Part shown: piece after piece, positions 43,721-55,454 of the stretch | How the letters are laid out: each line of letters begins with the position of its first letter | How positions within the stretch are numbered: position 1 is the stretch's first letter | DNA from: Gambelia wislizenii | Taxonomy: Eukaryota; Chordata; Lepidosauria; Squamata; Crotaphytidae | Direction of reading: 5' to 3' | Assembly (NCBI GenBank): GCA_030847615.1 | Contig: JAUMIR010000004.1 | Location: forward strand, 72,137,001-72,201,000 | DNA: 64,000 nucleotides | Position numbers and translations under genes: made by a program | Notes under the pieces: model-generated | Databases searched by the model: none | What the model saw: the letters and a program-made list of their open reading frames with translations, nothing else | Told to the model about the DNA's origin: nothing

Positions 43721-45514
43721 TATATTCCTATTAAATTTGCAGTTATTCTAGTAGGTTAGAACTAATTATTAAAATTTAATGTTCACAGGATGCAATCCCA
43801 CTTCCCATCCAAATAACCCCTGAAACATTGTTCCATTAATTTGCACATCACTTCCCATTACCCAAAAGAAGTTCATTCCTCCCTCCTTCCTCTCTCCGGC
43901 AATCCTTGTTTTTTCATTTGCTCTCTCTCAACCTGATGTCTAGCACATATTGAAAACTCAGCACAATAATAACACCAATAATAGCTGTTGTTTTCTCTAT
44001 GAATGCAATCATACAAGTGATTCTGAAATCTCCTGACTACAGAAAGAAGTGATAACTGTCCCTGCAGGAATCCCATAACTTGGGGAGGGAAGTGCTTAGA
44101 AGGCACCCCTTCAATTTATCTATTCTTCTTTTGCCCTTGATTGCATTCCCCATTCCTTTTTCTCCCCTGGCAAGGTAGGACCGAGATGCATGCTGTTTCT
44201 TTGCAAGCCAGTTTAAATCACTGTGCCATAGCTTAATTCCCTAGCAGTGCCTGCAGCTATGCAGCATAGGGAAGGTGGTTCCATGAGATAACAACCCTAT
44301 TACTGCTTCATGGCTGCTGTTGCCTCTTGAGCCAAGACAGTCTCCTGCCAGATTTCCTACCTTCTATTCCCATAATAAAGGCAAGGCACTTTCCCGGTGC
44401 TTGCTGTGTGCCAGGCGTTTTACCGGAGCCAGGGCAGAAGATCAGGATCAAAGGGACCAGATGCCAGTTGTATTTGAATGATTTCAAAATGATGAACTAT
44501 TCAAGAGGGTATGTCAACTCATACATCTGTATTTACAATGTAGAACATACCACCACTGTGTACAAGAGCCAGATATGTAATTTTGTTGCAATATATGCAT
44601 ATACAATCTTGCAGAGTTTAGAAATACTATGTTTCTCATTCCAGCCCTCCAATTAGCAAGGGGATTCAGAGTCATAGTCCAAATTGTAGCTTTTCCAGTC
44701 TCTTCAGTCTTATGCGTGACTATGTGTGCACATACATGCATGTGCATATATGTGCATGTGTGCCTAAGCATTTGGTTATTCCACCTTGCCCTATGTTGAT
44801 AATTCTTTTGCAAATGATCATTTGGTTAACAGGTTTAGTCAGGCTTTTTAGTAAGCATCTGTATTGCAGTTCAGCCAGTGGTAAAACAGATGTCTGGCTT
44901 CACCATGAGTCCAGCACACAGCACATAAATGCCTAGTGCACATTTTGCAAAGTGAGAATACCAAGCAGAATGTGCCAAAGCTCAAGCCTAACATAAGAAG
45001 CCTCTTATCACAGGTGTTTGTGGGTGGAGTGCAGCTGCTCGGTACTTCAGACACGACATACCGGTACCTTTATTGTTACTTACGTTCTAAAGCTCAGCAT
45101 TGGTATTAGAAATCAGATCCAGTTGAGAGCCAGCTCATGAAAACTCTAAGAACATAAGAACAGCTACGATGAATCTGACCAATGCTAGAATCCAGTTGGG
45201 CAATGCGCTAGTGTAAAAATAGTTGTGCTTTCATGGACATTTTGTAAGTGGAGTCCCTCGTATAGCCACTTATTTCACACAGTCCTCTTTCTCATTCTTA
45301 ACTTGGTGGATGGGGAGCTAATTGACCCTTGTGTGACAGGTGAGCTCAAGGCCCTGGTGCCTGTTGCGCAATCCATTAGATAATGTAATGTTACTATGCT
45401 GGTGAATATTTATGCTACCCTAAAAGCTTATGGGATGTTGGCTGAAAGGTGCACAATTCAAAGTGCTGATTATGATCTAATAAGCCCAATATGGCTTAGG
45501 CCCTCAGTATCTAA
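43721..45514. other. Unassigned stretch
   Basis: An alternating purine-pyrimidine run (ACATACATGCATGTGCATAT) at about 44730-44765 could adopt Z-DNA. Overlapping opposite-strand frames there have no family features. No repeat or gene identified. Confidence 0.35.
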
Positions 45515-45960
45515 AAGACTGTCTCTCCCTATATGAACCTATCTGAGTCTTAAGATCCTTCATGGAGAGCTTTCTCTTGGTCCCACCAACATCAACACAC
45601 TTCTGATGAGGACACAGGAAGAACCTTATTGGCGGATGTTCCCAGGTTGTGGAATTCCTTCCACAGGAGAGTAGACTGCCCTCCTCTCTGCACTCCTTTT
45701 GCCAGCAGGTCAACACCTTTTTATTCAAACAGACATCTAATGATTAATTGGCAGCAGAAGAGACATTTTAATTGTACTTTTATTTTTTATTGTTATTGTA
45801 ATCTATTGATATGTTTTAACATGATTTTATACTTTTTAAATTAATAGTGTTTTCATATAACAGTTTGCTTAACTGTGTTGCAGCTTTTTTAATCACAAGG
45901 TTTTAAGTTCTATCATGTTGTAACCTTGATGTAAGCTACCTTAGAACCAATGTTAAGTGC
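45515..45960 (+). mobile_element. L2-like LINE 3' end
   Basis: Plus-strand coding trace VPRLWNSFHRRVDCPP, matching the L2 block P-RLWN-xLP, then a 3' UTR with ATGTTTTAACATGATTTTAT, TGTTGTAACCTTGATGTAAG and CTACCTTAGAACC. No microsatellite tail is left. Confidence 0.65.
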
Positions 45961-45964
45961 AGTA

Positions 45965-46078
45965 TGTGAGCCAGTGTGCAGTAGTGATCTGAACATTGGA
46001 CAAATTTTGCGAAGAAAACTCCATTATAGGGTTGCTATAAGTCAGAAATGACTTGAAGGCACACAAGAACACAACATT
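45965..46078 (+). mobile_element. tRNA-derived SINE (Sauria type), internally deleted
   Basis: The head GTGAGCCAGTGTGCAGTAGT and GATCTGAACATTGGAC jump directly to ATTTTGCGAAGAAAACTCCA, so the B box and central part are missing. The tail is AAGTCAGAAATGACTTGAAG with ACACAAGAACACAAC. Confidence 0.75.
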
Positions 46079-46257
46079 GCTGCTTAACAATGGCCATCAT
46101 GGCCATCTGGCATTGATAGAGCCACATTCCATGAAATGGCCTCCCCTCCCCTCAATTCATTATGTATCATGTGAAGAAGTACTTTCTTTTGCCTTTCCTG
46201 AATTTATTACCAATTCATTTTACTGGATTGACACTAAGTTCTAGCAATATGAATAGA

Positions 46258-46490
46258 TGTAATAAATAAATAAGTAAGTAAATAAATAAGTAAGTAAGTA
46301 AATAAATAAATAAAGTGTTGTTATACGTGAATAAACAAACAAACACAACATTTCCTGCCTCCCTTATGCATGTGTTTGGGCTGATAACTGTGGCTGTTGA
46401 CCATGCTGGATGAAGGGGTTGTGGTCCAACACAATTGTAGGGCACCAGTTGTGCTGGTCTTGGGGAAGGCTGATCTAGAATCTAGCCAAT
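46258..46490. repeat. (AAATA)n/(AAGT)n array and a diverged hAT MITE
   Basis: Tandem AAATAAATAAGTAAGTAAAT sequence at about 46259-46315. Bases 46375-46490 (TTGGGCTGATAACTGTGGCT, TGGATGAAGGGGTTGTGGTC, GGGGAAGGCTGATCTAGAAT) look like a decayed member of the palindromic MITE family. Confidence 0.5.
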
Positions 46491-46972
46491 GTAACAATGT
46501 AGCAGGTAGGTAGAAACTGATGCCAGGTTACACTAAGTTGCATCTCCTGACATCATTGAGCAGGAAGATCTTAGCTCCTCTTGACACACTTAAAAATCCC
46601 ACCCAGCACCATTTTGCAGGCATTTTTAGAATGGCTAAAGTGTGTAGCTATGGCTAATTATATGCTTTGGCAACACTGAGTTGGTTAAATGTGATGATAC
46701 TTATTGAGCTGATTATTTGTGGTTTGTGGGACATATTCTATGTTGATGTTGTTGTTTTCGGGTGTTTTCTTTTCTGCTGTTTTTATTCTGAGATTGAAAT
46801 TTACAGCAGATCCAGTCCAATGCTACCATCACAATATTCCATACTCCTGTTGTAAGAATGTTTGGTAGTAATACTAACAGAGTACAGTGGGCCAGTGCTA
46901 CAAGCACATGGCTATAAAGCATGAGTAATGAAGTAAGGTTAAAAAAAAAGAGGGGGTGCACAATGGCATATG
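46491..46972. other. Unassigned stretch
   Basis: No repeat or gene recognised. Confidence 0.35.
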
Positions 46973-47125
46973 AGTACCTGGCTTGTGGGGGCAATTAGCT
47001 AACACACATTGGAAACTGCTTAATGCAGTGTTGATGTGTGAATTGCTATTGCTTAAAAGAATTTGTAAGCCGCTTTGATAGCCTTGTGGCTGAAGAGTGG
47101 GGTATAAATAAATAAATAAATAATC
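46973..47125 (+). mobile_element. SINE 3' part, L2-tailed type
   Basis: AGTACCTGGCTTGTGGGGGC, AATTAGCTAACACACATTGG, AAGCCGCTTTGATAGCCTTG, then GAGTGGGGTATAAATAAATA. The tRNA head is missing. It ends in (AAAT)n rather than (ATT)n. Confidence 0.7.
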
Positions 47126-47558
47126 TCAGGACATTCACCAAAGATAGTACAGACAGCACAAGCAGCTCAGGCAGCCATTATGGAGACTCCGTGGACTGCT
47201 TCTCTCTCTCTCTGATTGGAATAAGAAGAAGCAGGAGGAGATCTTTGAAAAAGGAGGAAGGAAGTAAGCCTAAGGGTGGCAATATACTCAAGAGAAGACA
47301 GGGAGCAAATTATCTAGGAGTTATCTAGCTGTCTATTGTCCTACTTGAACTTGCTTGCTACAAAATTGGTGACTTAATTTCCAGGTAATGGAGATCAGAG
47401 GACATCCTTGCTTCAATCTTGGAAAAGCAGCAGAAGGTGAGTGGTGTGTGAAGGGTCAGGCTTCATTTTTCCACTGTCTTTTTAAAGGCACAGAGGAACA
47501 GAGTTTGTTTTTGGCTGTTTGCTCTCCCTGGGCATATGATCTGAGGGGGCATGGCATC
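47126..47558. other. Unassigned; possibly CR1 5' UTR-like
   Basis: GC-moderate sequence with GGCAGCCATTATGGAGACTC and a CT-run (CTCTCTCTCTCT) near 47203. It may be part of a LINE 5' region but nothing is diagnostic. Confidence 0.25.
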
Positions 47559-47604
<46 letters not shown>

Positions 47605-47829
47605 GTATTTATACCCCGCTCTTCAGCCACAAAGGCTATCAGAGCAGCTTACAAATTGTTAAGCAGTTCCCAGTATATGTTAGCTAATTGCCCCCACAAG
47701 CCGGGTACTCATTTTACCGACCTACGAAAGGATGGAAAGCTGAGTGAACCTTGGAGCCCTCTGGAATCAAACTTGCAACTTGGTGACTTGCAGTACTGGC
47801 ATTTAACCACTGTGCTGCCAGGACTCATT
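47559..47829 (-). mobile_element. tRNA-derived SINE with (ATT)n tail, reverse
   Basis: (TTA)n at about 47559-47604, then TTTATACCCCGCTCTTCAGC, GGCTATCAGAGCAGCTTACA, GTACTCATTTTACCGACCTA, and the inverted head TTTAACCACTGTGCTGCCAG. The tail sequence ATACCCC next to the (ATT)n run is the same as L2, supporting L2-driven mobilisation. Confidence 0.87.
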
Positions 47830-47879
47830 TCACAGTTAGACTAAAAGCACAGAGAATACAAAGGTCAGCCTTAAAAGAG

Positions 47880-49135
47880 CCTTCTGCTGAGCCACTGAAA
47901 CTGCCTGGGGGAGGTGTTAGCAGCCATTAGCTCTATATAACTGCTGCTACAGCCTTTCCAGGTTAATCTTGGGAAAGCAGTGGCAAGCCCCTTGCGGTAT
48001 GCCCAGTTCTAACATAACAGGGGCATGGGAGCTCTTCTAAGAAAGAAAGCTAACAGGCATTGGGGGGGGGGGTATACCAGAAGAGTTTGGACAGGGAAGC
48101 CTAAAGTTCTCTTTCAGTGACTTCTTAAGAAGACTGAATATGGGCAGTGAGGGAGCTACTGCAGTCACCTGCGATACCTGTGGAATGTTTGTCTTCTTGC
48201 CAGAGGATGTAGGGAGCTATATCTGCAGCAAGTGCAAGCTGGTGGCCCTGCTGGAAGAGAAGGTCAAGCATCTTGAGGACAGGGTATCTCCTCTTCTGAA
48301 TATTATGGAGTGACAGGTTTTCTTGGACAGAGTGGAGAAGACTATCCTGGATGTAGAACACAATGGGGAGGTGCCTGCAGAGGAGACCATCTCACATACA
48401 CAGGAAATGAACAGTTGGAGGAATGTGACACAGAGAAGTAGAAGGGCCAGGGATCATTCGGCCAGCTTGAAGTGACAGACTCTATTTGAAGCTCTCTCTC
48501 TTTCCAGAGAGGAAGAGGATGAGCAGCAATGCTAGGCTGGATGGAACATACAGGAAACCTTGGTAGATCCAGCACATGAAGTGGCCTCTGCCAAGACTCG
48601 AAGAAGGAGGGTGGTGGTGGTAGGGGATTCCCTGCTGCAAGGAAAAGAAGCAGTAGTCTGCAGGCCTGACAAAATGTCTCGGGAGGTATGCTGTCTCCTT
48701 GGGGCAAATATTCAAGATGTAACAGAGAGGCTGACAAGACTCATCAAGTCTTCTGACTATTATCCCTTCCTTTTGTCCATGTGGGAACCAATGATACTAT
48801 AAGGCATAGCCTCCAGAAGATCACAAGGGGTTATGCGGCTTTGGGTAGAAAGCTGAAGAACCTGGATGCACAGATAGTCATTTCAGATCTTTCAGACTCT
48901 TAGCAAAAACATTCCTAGCAACTACTGTGAGGTGCAGCCCATCTCTTGCCAGAAGTCTACTTTCCTGAAATCGCACCCCATGGTCCAGGAAGCCAAATTG
49001 TTTCCAGTGACACCATCTGTGTAGCCAGTTGTTCACCTCCACTATTTTTCTCTCCCTTCCTGGGCCATGTCCTTCCACTGGAAGGACAGACGAAATGACT
49101 ATCTGTGCAATGACTATTCCAATTCTATGATTCAA
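47880..49135 (+). mobile_element. Rearranged CR1 copy with an inverted middle
   Basis: Plus-strand CR1 5' region and ORF1 to about 48885; then the next part of ORF1 in minus orientation (48886-49109); then about 25 bases of CR1 3' terminus in plus orientation (CTATTCCAATTCTATGATTC, 49117-49136). The 18-mer TGCACAGATAGTCATTTC occurs at both edges of the inverted part (48868-48885 plus, 49092-49109 minus). Most of ORF2 is absent. See the finding. Confidence 0.75.
48140..48885 (+). pseudogene. CR1 ORF1 5' half: zinc finger and esterase start
   Basis: From the ATG at 48140 the protein begins with a Cys-rich finger, CDTCGMFVFLPEDV then YICSKCK (C-x2-C and C-x2-C), followed by LVALLEEKVKHLEDRV, a likely coiled coil. 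Frames then shift. The esterase block RRRVVVVGDSLLQGKEAVV with DKMSREVCCLLGANIQD is at about 48595-48720. The finger is the N-terminal part missing from the CR1 copy at 37934. It stops at DAQIVIS, where the inversion begins. Confidence 0.8.
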
Positions 49136-49136
49136 G

Positions 49137-50160
49137 GGGAAACTGGAATTGCTACAAAAGGGAGTTGCACCTATCTTCACTGCCCTGCCTTTTCTTTAAT
49201 GGGGACAGAAGTGGATGAGCCTGTGGCAGTAAAAAAAATAGTAGTAGCATATTCCTGTGAGTGAGGGTAAGAAGTAATCTTATTATTGGTTCCTTTTTTT
49301 GTTTAGCAAGAGACTATTTCTCTGTGGCTTAGGTGATGCCTCATGGTGGCTTCCATGTCATGGGGTGTAATGGATCTATTCTTGGTTTTATTACATATTT
49401 TAAAGGAGCAATCCAAGGTGCTAAACATATTTAGGAGCTAGAATTCAGCATCTTGGGTAGCTTGTGTAAAGGCTTCGATAAAACCTAGCATGGTTTCATT
49501 CCAACTTTGACACAGATGTCACTGGATGCCACTGATGAAAACTGCTCTTTTGTGCTTGAGTTTGACTTTATGTCACCTTTTCCTTGCACTTAGTAGGTTA
49601 TCACACACACCCTGGACTCCACCTCCAACTACTGGAGTGCTCTTTCTCCTTGGGGCTCCCGGCTATAATTCCATCTGGGGAGAAATCCTACATCTCAGCG
49701 AATCCAGGCAGCATTGAAAAGCAAAGCCATAAATCAGGGGGCTGAACAGCCTGCAGGGCAGCAACAAGCCCACCCAGCATTTCTGCAGGGTCTCAGCACT
49801 GACAGATGGTGATAAATAGCTCAGGGAACCAGTTGCTACCACCACTGCAAACCAGCCTACCTGGAAATCATCATATCCTCCTCACTTTTAGACCACAGCA
49901 TGGTAAGGAGACTCTGAAGAGGTGGCATAATAAGCAAGGCTATTTTGTTAGCAGATGATGGAATTCAGATTCCCCCTCTGCCTTTCAGTGCTTGCAATTC
50001 AGAAAGAGGCCAAGGTTGTAGTTATAGTACATAACAATCAATTTATGTACTATAAAATAATGGGGAAAAATTAATATAGGGCAGCCCTAAACAAGAAAAG
50101 CAGGAGGCATAGCAACTGAGTGCCTTGCTCAAGGCTCAAGCCACTTGGGAGTTGGAATCC
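49137..50160. other. Unassigned stretch
   Basis: No repeat or gene recognised. Confidence 0.35.
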
Positions 50161-50319
50161 TTTTGTTTGTTGTTAACTGCAGTCAAGTTGACTTCAACTT
50201 ATGCCAATCCTAGGACTGAGAGACCTCCAAATCACCCTATCATCAACAGCCCTGCTCATGTCTTGCAGACTCAGGGCTATAGCTTCCTTCATGGAGTCTA
50301 TCCATCTGAATTTGGTCTT
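50161..50319 (-). mobile_element. RTE/BovB-like LINE, 3' part
   Basis: TTGTTTGTTGTTAACTGCAG, CAAGTTGACTTCAACTTATG, GACCTCCAAATCACCCTATC, ATGGAGTCTATCCATCTGAA. Read on the minus strand this is the 3' end of an RTE/BovB-type LINE. It is continuous with 55799-56155 once the LINE at 50332-55786 and one copy of its target duplication are removed. Confidence 0.65.
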
Positions 50320-50583
50320 CCTCTATTCCTGTAGTAATAGTAATAAAATGTATTTGGTCTTTGACCAGTATAAAAACCAAGTCATACAATCGTACAATCA
50401 TACGAATGGCATATCAATAATACAATACCAAATTAAAATATAAACTAATAATGGACTGTATATGTACAGTATTCAAACAATTCTTACTGCACAGTGATAG
50501 AATGTCCATTTGTCAATTGAGGGCGCAGTTTACAAACAATGTAACAAAATTTAGCCACCTTGTGGGATACTGTGGGGTCAATG

Positions 50584-53500
50584 TTATCCAATAGAAAGTG
50601 TAAATAAACAGTCAGTTTTACCTGGAAATTTACTCAGTAGTGGGCTAATCAGTTGGTGACAAATGTACCTATAAAATTGACAATATAGGAGAACATGCTC
50701 ATTGGTTTCCACAGCACCCGAACCACATGGGCAAAAGCGAAATTCAAAAGGTATTTTTTTTAATCTACCTTCCAACATGGCCGTAGGCAACACATTGAAC
50801 CGTGCCAAAGTTAAAGCCCTTCTAAACTTCGGGAGAGTGACATGGAATAAATATGGAGCTGGGGAGGGGACCAAGGCTTGAAAGCTAAACAAGGCATATT
50901 TTGAAAGAGAAGCAGAATCCATGTATCTTTCTGCTTCTATAATTTTTTGTTTAATAATAGATTTAGCTCTATCGGCATCAAGCTTTAGAATTTCATTTTT
51001 ATTGAGACCTAGCTCATTTATTTTCTTATAGATAGAAGTTCCCCAAGAGGATTTGAAAAGATCCAGAAAGATTAAATTTGTCAAACCTCCAGGAGTTTTA
51101 TGCAATTTTTGCCAATAGGTGAGTATACTGATCCACAGACTAGATTCTATTTTGATAGACCCAGCCTCCCTTCTGAGAACAGCATTCGGAACACAAGGGG
51201 CAACCTGGAAGATTCTCCTAAGGAACTTAGTTTGCACACATTCAATTACATTGGTGTTACAATATGGTATAGAAGTTGAGGACGAACCTTGGCATTGAAC
51301 AGTTTGACTGCGGCCGGAATAAACTGAGCACCTTTGGTGAAAAAAAATCTTAGAATAGCCGTTATGGTTCTTTGGGCATTGCTGACGACAAGTTCTGAAT
51401 GGGCTGTTCTCCTACCAGAGTTATGGAAAACAATTCCTAGATATTTGAAAGTCTTAACCTGCTCTATGTGTTGTCTATCAAGTGTCCAATGTATCCATTT
51501 GGGGCGATGAGCAAAAGTGAGGATCTTAGTCTTGGAGGAGTTAATTGTTAATTTCTCCTCTTTGCAAAACAGAACAAGAGAGTTTAGGGCTCTTTTGAGT
51601 CCAATAGGGGATAGCGAAAGAATAGCAACATCATCTGCATAGAGCAATGAGTTAATATGCTTGTTAGCCAACTTTGGAGGGTGAAATGAAAGATTATTCA
51701 GAGCAGAAACAAGGGAATTAATGTAAAAATTGAATAAAGTAGGGGCCAGGACACATCCTTGCCTTACACCCGTCTTAACAGGAATTGTCTTGGAAACATG
51801 ACCTTGGAGACTGCATCTAACCTTGATATTAGAGTTCTCATGAATCTTAATAAGAAGCAAAAGAAGTCGTTTATCTATATTAGTGCACAATAATTTCTCC
51901 CACAATCTAGATCTATTGACTGTATCAAAGGCAGATTTAAGATCTATAAATGCCACATATAGTGGTTGTCCATAATGGAGGTATTTTTCAACAAGATATT
52001 GCAAAATCATTGTATGATCAATAGTGGATCTTCCGGGCTGAAAGCCTGCCTGTTCAGCCATCAGAATATCTTCGGTCTCAAGCCAGTCTAAAAACTTATT
52101 TAAAAGGTGTTTTGTGTATAGCTTACTCACCAAACTCAAGAGACTAATCGGTCGGAAGTTAGAGGGATCAGTTCTGTTACCTTTTCTATATATCGGGACA
52201 ATAATGGCCAAGCCCCAATCTTCTGGGATGGAAGCAGATCTATCAATGGCCATAAATAATTTAGCGAGGACCGGAACCCACCAGTCAAGGTTATTTTTAA
52301 GTACTTCACCAGTTATAAAATCAGTACCTGGGGCACGAGCTTGTTTGAGTTGGGTGATAAGACTCTTTATCTCTGAGTGCGAAACTGGGGGCCAGAGGGG
52401 AAGAGACAAAACCTCTATCATGAGATCAGATACTAATGAGTTTGAAGTATTTTCAACAGAATCATAAAGATTGGCAAAGTGACTTTCCCATACGTGAGCT
52501 GGGATCTGTACTGTAGAATTATCTGAATTCTTAATGAACGAAGGAGCAACCTCTTTCCAAAATAAGATGGGATTGTTTGCACTGGCTGACCGAATTAGTT
52601 TATTCCAGGTATCTATCATGGCACCCTTTTTCTTTTGTCTTACTAGAAGCTTGTATCTTTTCTTCTGTTCCAGAAGTTCAGATACAGAAAATTGTGTTGG
52701 GTCTGCTTTATACTCTTTGAAAAGATATTTGAGGTGTGCCCATAATTCTTTGCATTCTTGATCAAACCAAATCTGATGACGTATCGGTTTATGTCTAACA
52801 GGATTACTTTTGGAAATGGTTAGTAATGGTTGTAAAGAACTAATTAAAGTATTATAATTAGACAGTATTTCAGAATCCAGATTAGCATCCGCTATTGTAA
52901 AGAAAAGCAACTTAATTGGTTCACTAGAGAGAAACTTAGTGAGAGTATCAGACAGTTGGGGGGACCATTTAATTCGGGTTGGACTGATATCGTTAGTAAA
53001 AATTGAGATCTTATCAAGTGGCAGGATAAAGCTGTCATTAAATTTTAAGCACAAGAGGGCTGGGAAATGGTCGCTGTCAGGTCTGCTAATAATTGTGAAC
53101 TTAGAAATATGAGAAATTAAATTTGGAGAAACCCCAATATAAACAAGAACTGATGGTCTAGCACCTACCCAGTGAATATATTCAGCTGGATGATCATCTT
53201 TAAAGCTACCATTTAGGATGATTAAATTTAGTTCATCAAAGGTGTGAGCTAGACAAAAACCCTTAAAGTCGCAGAAAGTATCTTTAGATTTACGACACAT
53301 TATAGGTGGAATGACTATAGGGGTTGGTGGTTGGCAATTGTATTTTGCATACAAAGACACATCATCGGCTCCAATTCTAGCATTAAAGTCCCCTGCAACA
53401 ATAAAGCTAGCTGTTGGCTCTCAAACATCAAATCTTTGATAAAAGATTTAAGCTTATTCCATACACTTTCTATTTTAGCACGGCCTTGGAGTGGAGGAAT

Positions 53501-53839
53501 GTAGATATTAGTCAAATATAATAAATTGTTATTGAACTTCAAAAGAACCGCTAGGGCATACTGCTCCAGTACAGAGACCTTAGTTATTTGAACCTTAAGT
53601 ACCAAGGAAATCAGCACCCCTAAGCCACCACATAATCTCCCATTGCCTTTGCCGGGAATGGCATTTAAACCTGTATATTTATAACCCTCTATAGATATAT
53701 CTTCAGCAAGCCACGTTTCCTGAAGAATAATAATATTATGTCTGTTAACAAAAGGCATAAAGGTAGGGTCCCTGCATCTAGGTTTCCAACCAGCTACGTT
53801 CCATGAAATAATAGACAGAGGGGACAGGTCAGTTGAATG
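50584..53839 (-). pseudogene. LINE ORF2: endonuclease, reverse transcriptase, C-terminal Cys motif
   Basis: The endonuclease starts at SIISWNVAGWKPR, then IILQETWL. The frame slips by one base near 53400-53415, after which AGDFNARIGADD-type sequence reads in the next frame. The RT (53360-51246) has ARAPGTDFITGEVL, NFRPISLLSLVSKLY, IDLKSAFDTVNRSRL, GVRQGCVLAPTLFN and an intact catalytic LLYADDVAILSL. After a second break near 51240 the C-terminus (51237-50584) includes CPCGSGAVETNEHVLLYC, a CCHC-like zinc motif. With two indels it is inactive. It lies in the same frame as ORF1, separated by one TGA. Confidence 0.88.
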
Positions 53840-55285
53840 TCAATTATCTAAGATTATTACAGACTGTTCCTTGGGTGTGGAAACTTGCAATTCATTAGCA
53901 GTTATAATTCCATTAGGTATATATCCCTTCTCTGATGCTAAATTTATTAGACTGCCAGATAGACTCTGCTTAATTGTTTTTGCTACAGAGGATTTTGGCT
54001 TAAAACATCCTCTTTTCTTAAACTTGGAAGATTGTGGATTCTTAATGGGTTTGGGAGAATTCATTGTTATTAATTGCAGAGACTCACTGTGATGTCCAGT
54101 CATTTGATTGGGAGAAGTTTGAGTTAATGGAATAAGAGGATCCGCCAAACGGTCCATTGGACGTTTGGGAGACATGTACATTAAAGGAATCAGATCCTCC
54201 TCCTCCTCACCAATACGCCGTTTAAGACCATTTTTAAGTTGTGACAAAGGATCAGGTAAGGAACAGTTAGTGGATAATAAGTCCTTAATTGTCTTAATAG
54301 CCGTTGTTACTGACATCAGCATAGATTTAACTGCATCGAGCCTATTTAGTACTTGCTTTTGTTCCTCGCCAGAAAGAGAACCAAACAAATCGACCAATTT
54401 TCCATCATCATCAAAGAGACTCTCAGGAATTGGTATTATCCTCCTGACATCCTCATTAAAGTTCGCTTTCTGGTGGGGGGCTTCACGTCTTGAGTAGGTC
54501 TCAAACAAAGGTTGAATATTGGAATTACGGAAAACACGTACTGGCGTGATTAAAAATTCCTTAAATGACCTCCAATTTTTCAATATCAAGGAAGGTATTG
54601 TGGCATTTTTAAACCGCAAAACAATTATCTTGGAGTTATTATAGGAGGGCAGCCAATCGATTCCAAGTAGCTCATTATATTGCAGATGTCGATGTAGAAG
54701 GAGAGAAAGTGAATGTAATATAGCAGACTTATTATGCCATCTGGCATGGTTGTGGTGATTGTTGGTCACTAATAGTGCTATGCTATTTTGCGATAGCACT
54801 AGCTTGTTGCTATTCCTAGCTTTAGGATTATTTTGAATTTGTTTAGAGTCCTTTTTATTAAATAGTGCTCCTGAATTTAATGAATATTTGGGCTTGGTCA
54901 TAAGGTCTTTTAGCCTATCAAGCTTCTTGTCTATACTTGTTAATTTACCAAAAATGGCAATTACTGTTCTGGCAGTAAGTAAGCAGTTCCTAGCCACAAT
55001 GTCTGATTCAGTCATGTAATTAATATCAATATCTGTATCAAGACTTGGAGCAGGCTCTTCATGCAAGGAAAGAAAAGATGTTTCAGAATTAGACTTATCA
55101 TTACCTTTTGGAAGGAATAGCTCCTCCATTTTTAATTGTTTCATACTAGTAGCAGCCTCCAATAATTCTGAATTCGTTAAACTCGCTACTGGATTCTTGG
55201 CAGATTTCTTAGGCCTTTTAACATTTGAACAAACTTCTTTTTTGGCTAACCTCCTTTTCCGCTTAATACTATTCTTAACTACCAT
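53840..55285 (-). pseudogene. LINE ORF1 (481 codons, intact frame)
   Basis: An uninterrupted frame from ATG at 55285 to TGA at 53840. The N-terminus is basic (NSIKRKRRLAKKEVC, KRPKKSAK), typical of a nuclear, nucleic-acid-binding ORF1 protein. The central part (ARWHNKSAILHSLSLLLH, then KIIVLRFKNATIPSLILK) may form an RRM-like or related fold. The C-terminus is Ser/Pro/Lys-rich (SPKPIKNPQSSKFKKRG). No zinc knuckle or esterase motif is visible, unlike CR1. It is labelled pseudogene because its partner ORF2 is broken; this frame itself is open. Confidence 0.82.
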
Positions 55286-55454
55286 ATTTTCATGAATTGT
55301 TCAGGTATCTAACCAAGCTAAAGCACCTCAGCAAAAATATTAGGATAGGGAAAGGGAAAAAACAGAAATACTGAATAAAATCCCTAATCAGACTATAATT
55401 AAAAGAACATTTAAACCAACTACAAAGTATCAGAGTAAAAGGGCTTTTACAGCC

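Noticed and set aside
44327..44813. Frames of about 100 codons on both strands
   Set aside because: They overlap an alternating purine-pyrimidine tract that favours open frames; no family signature.
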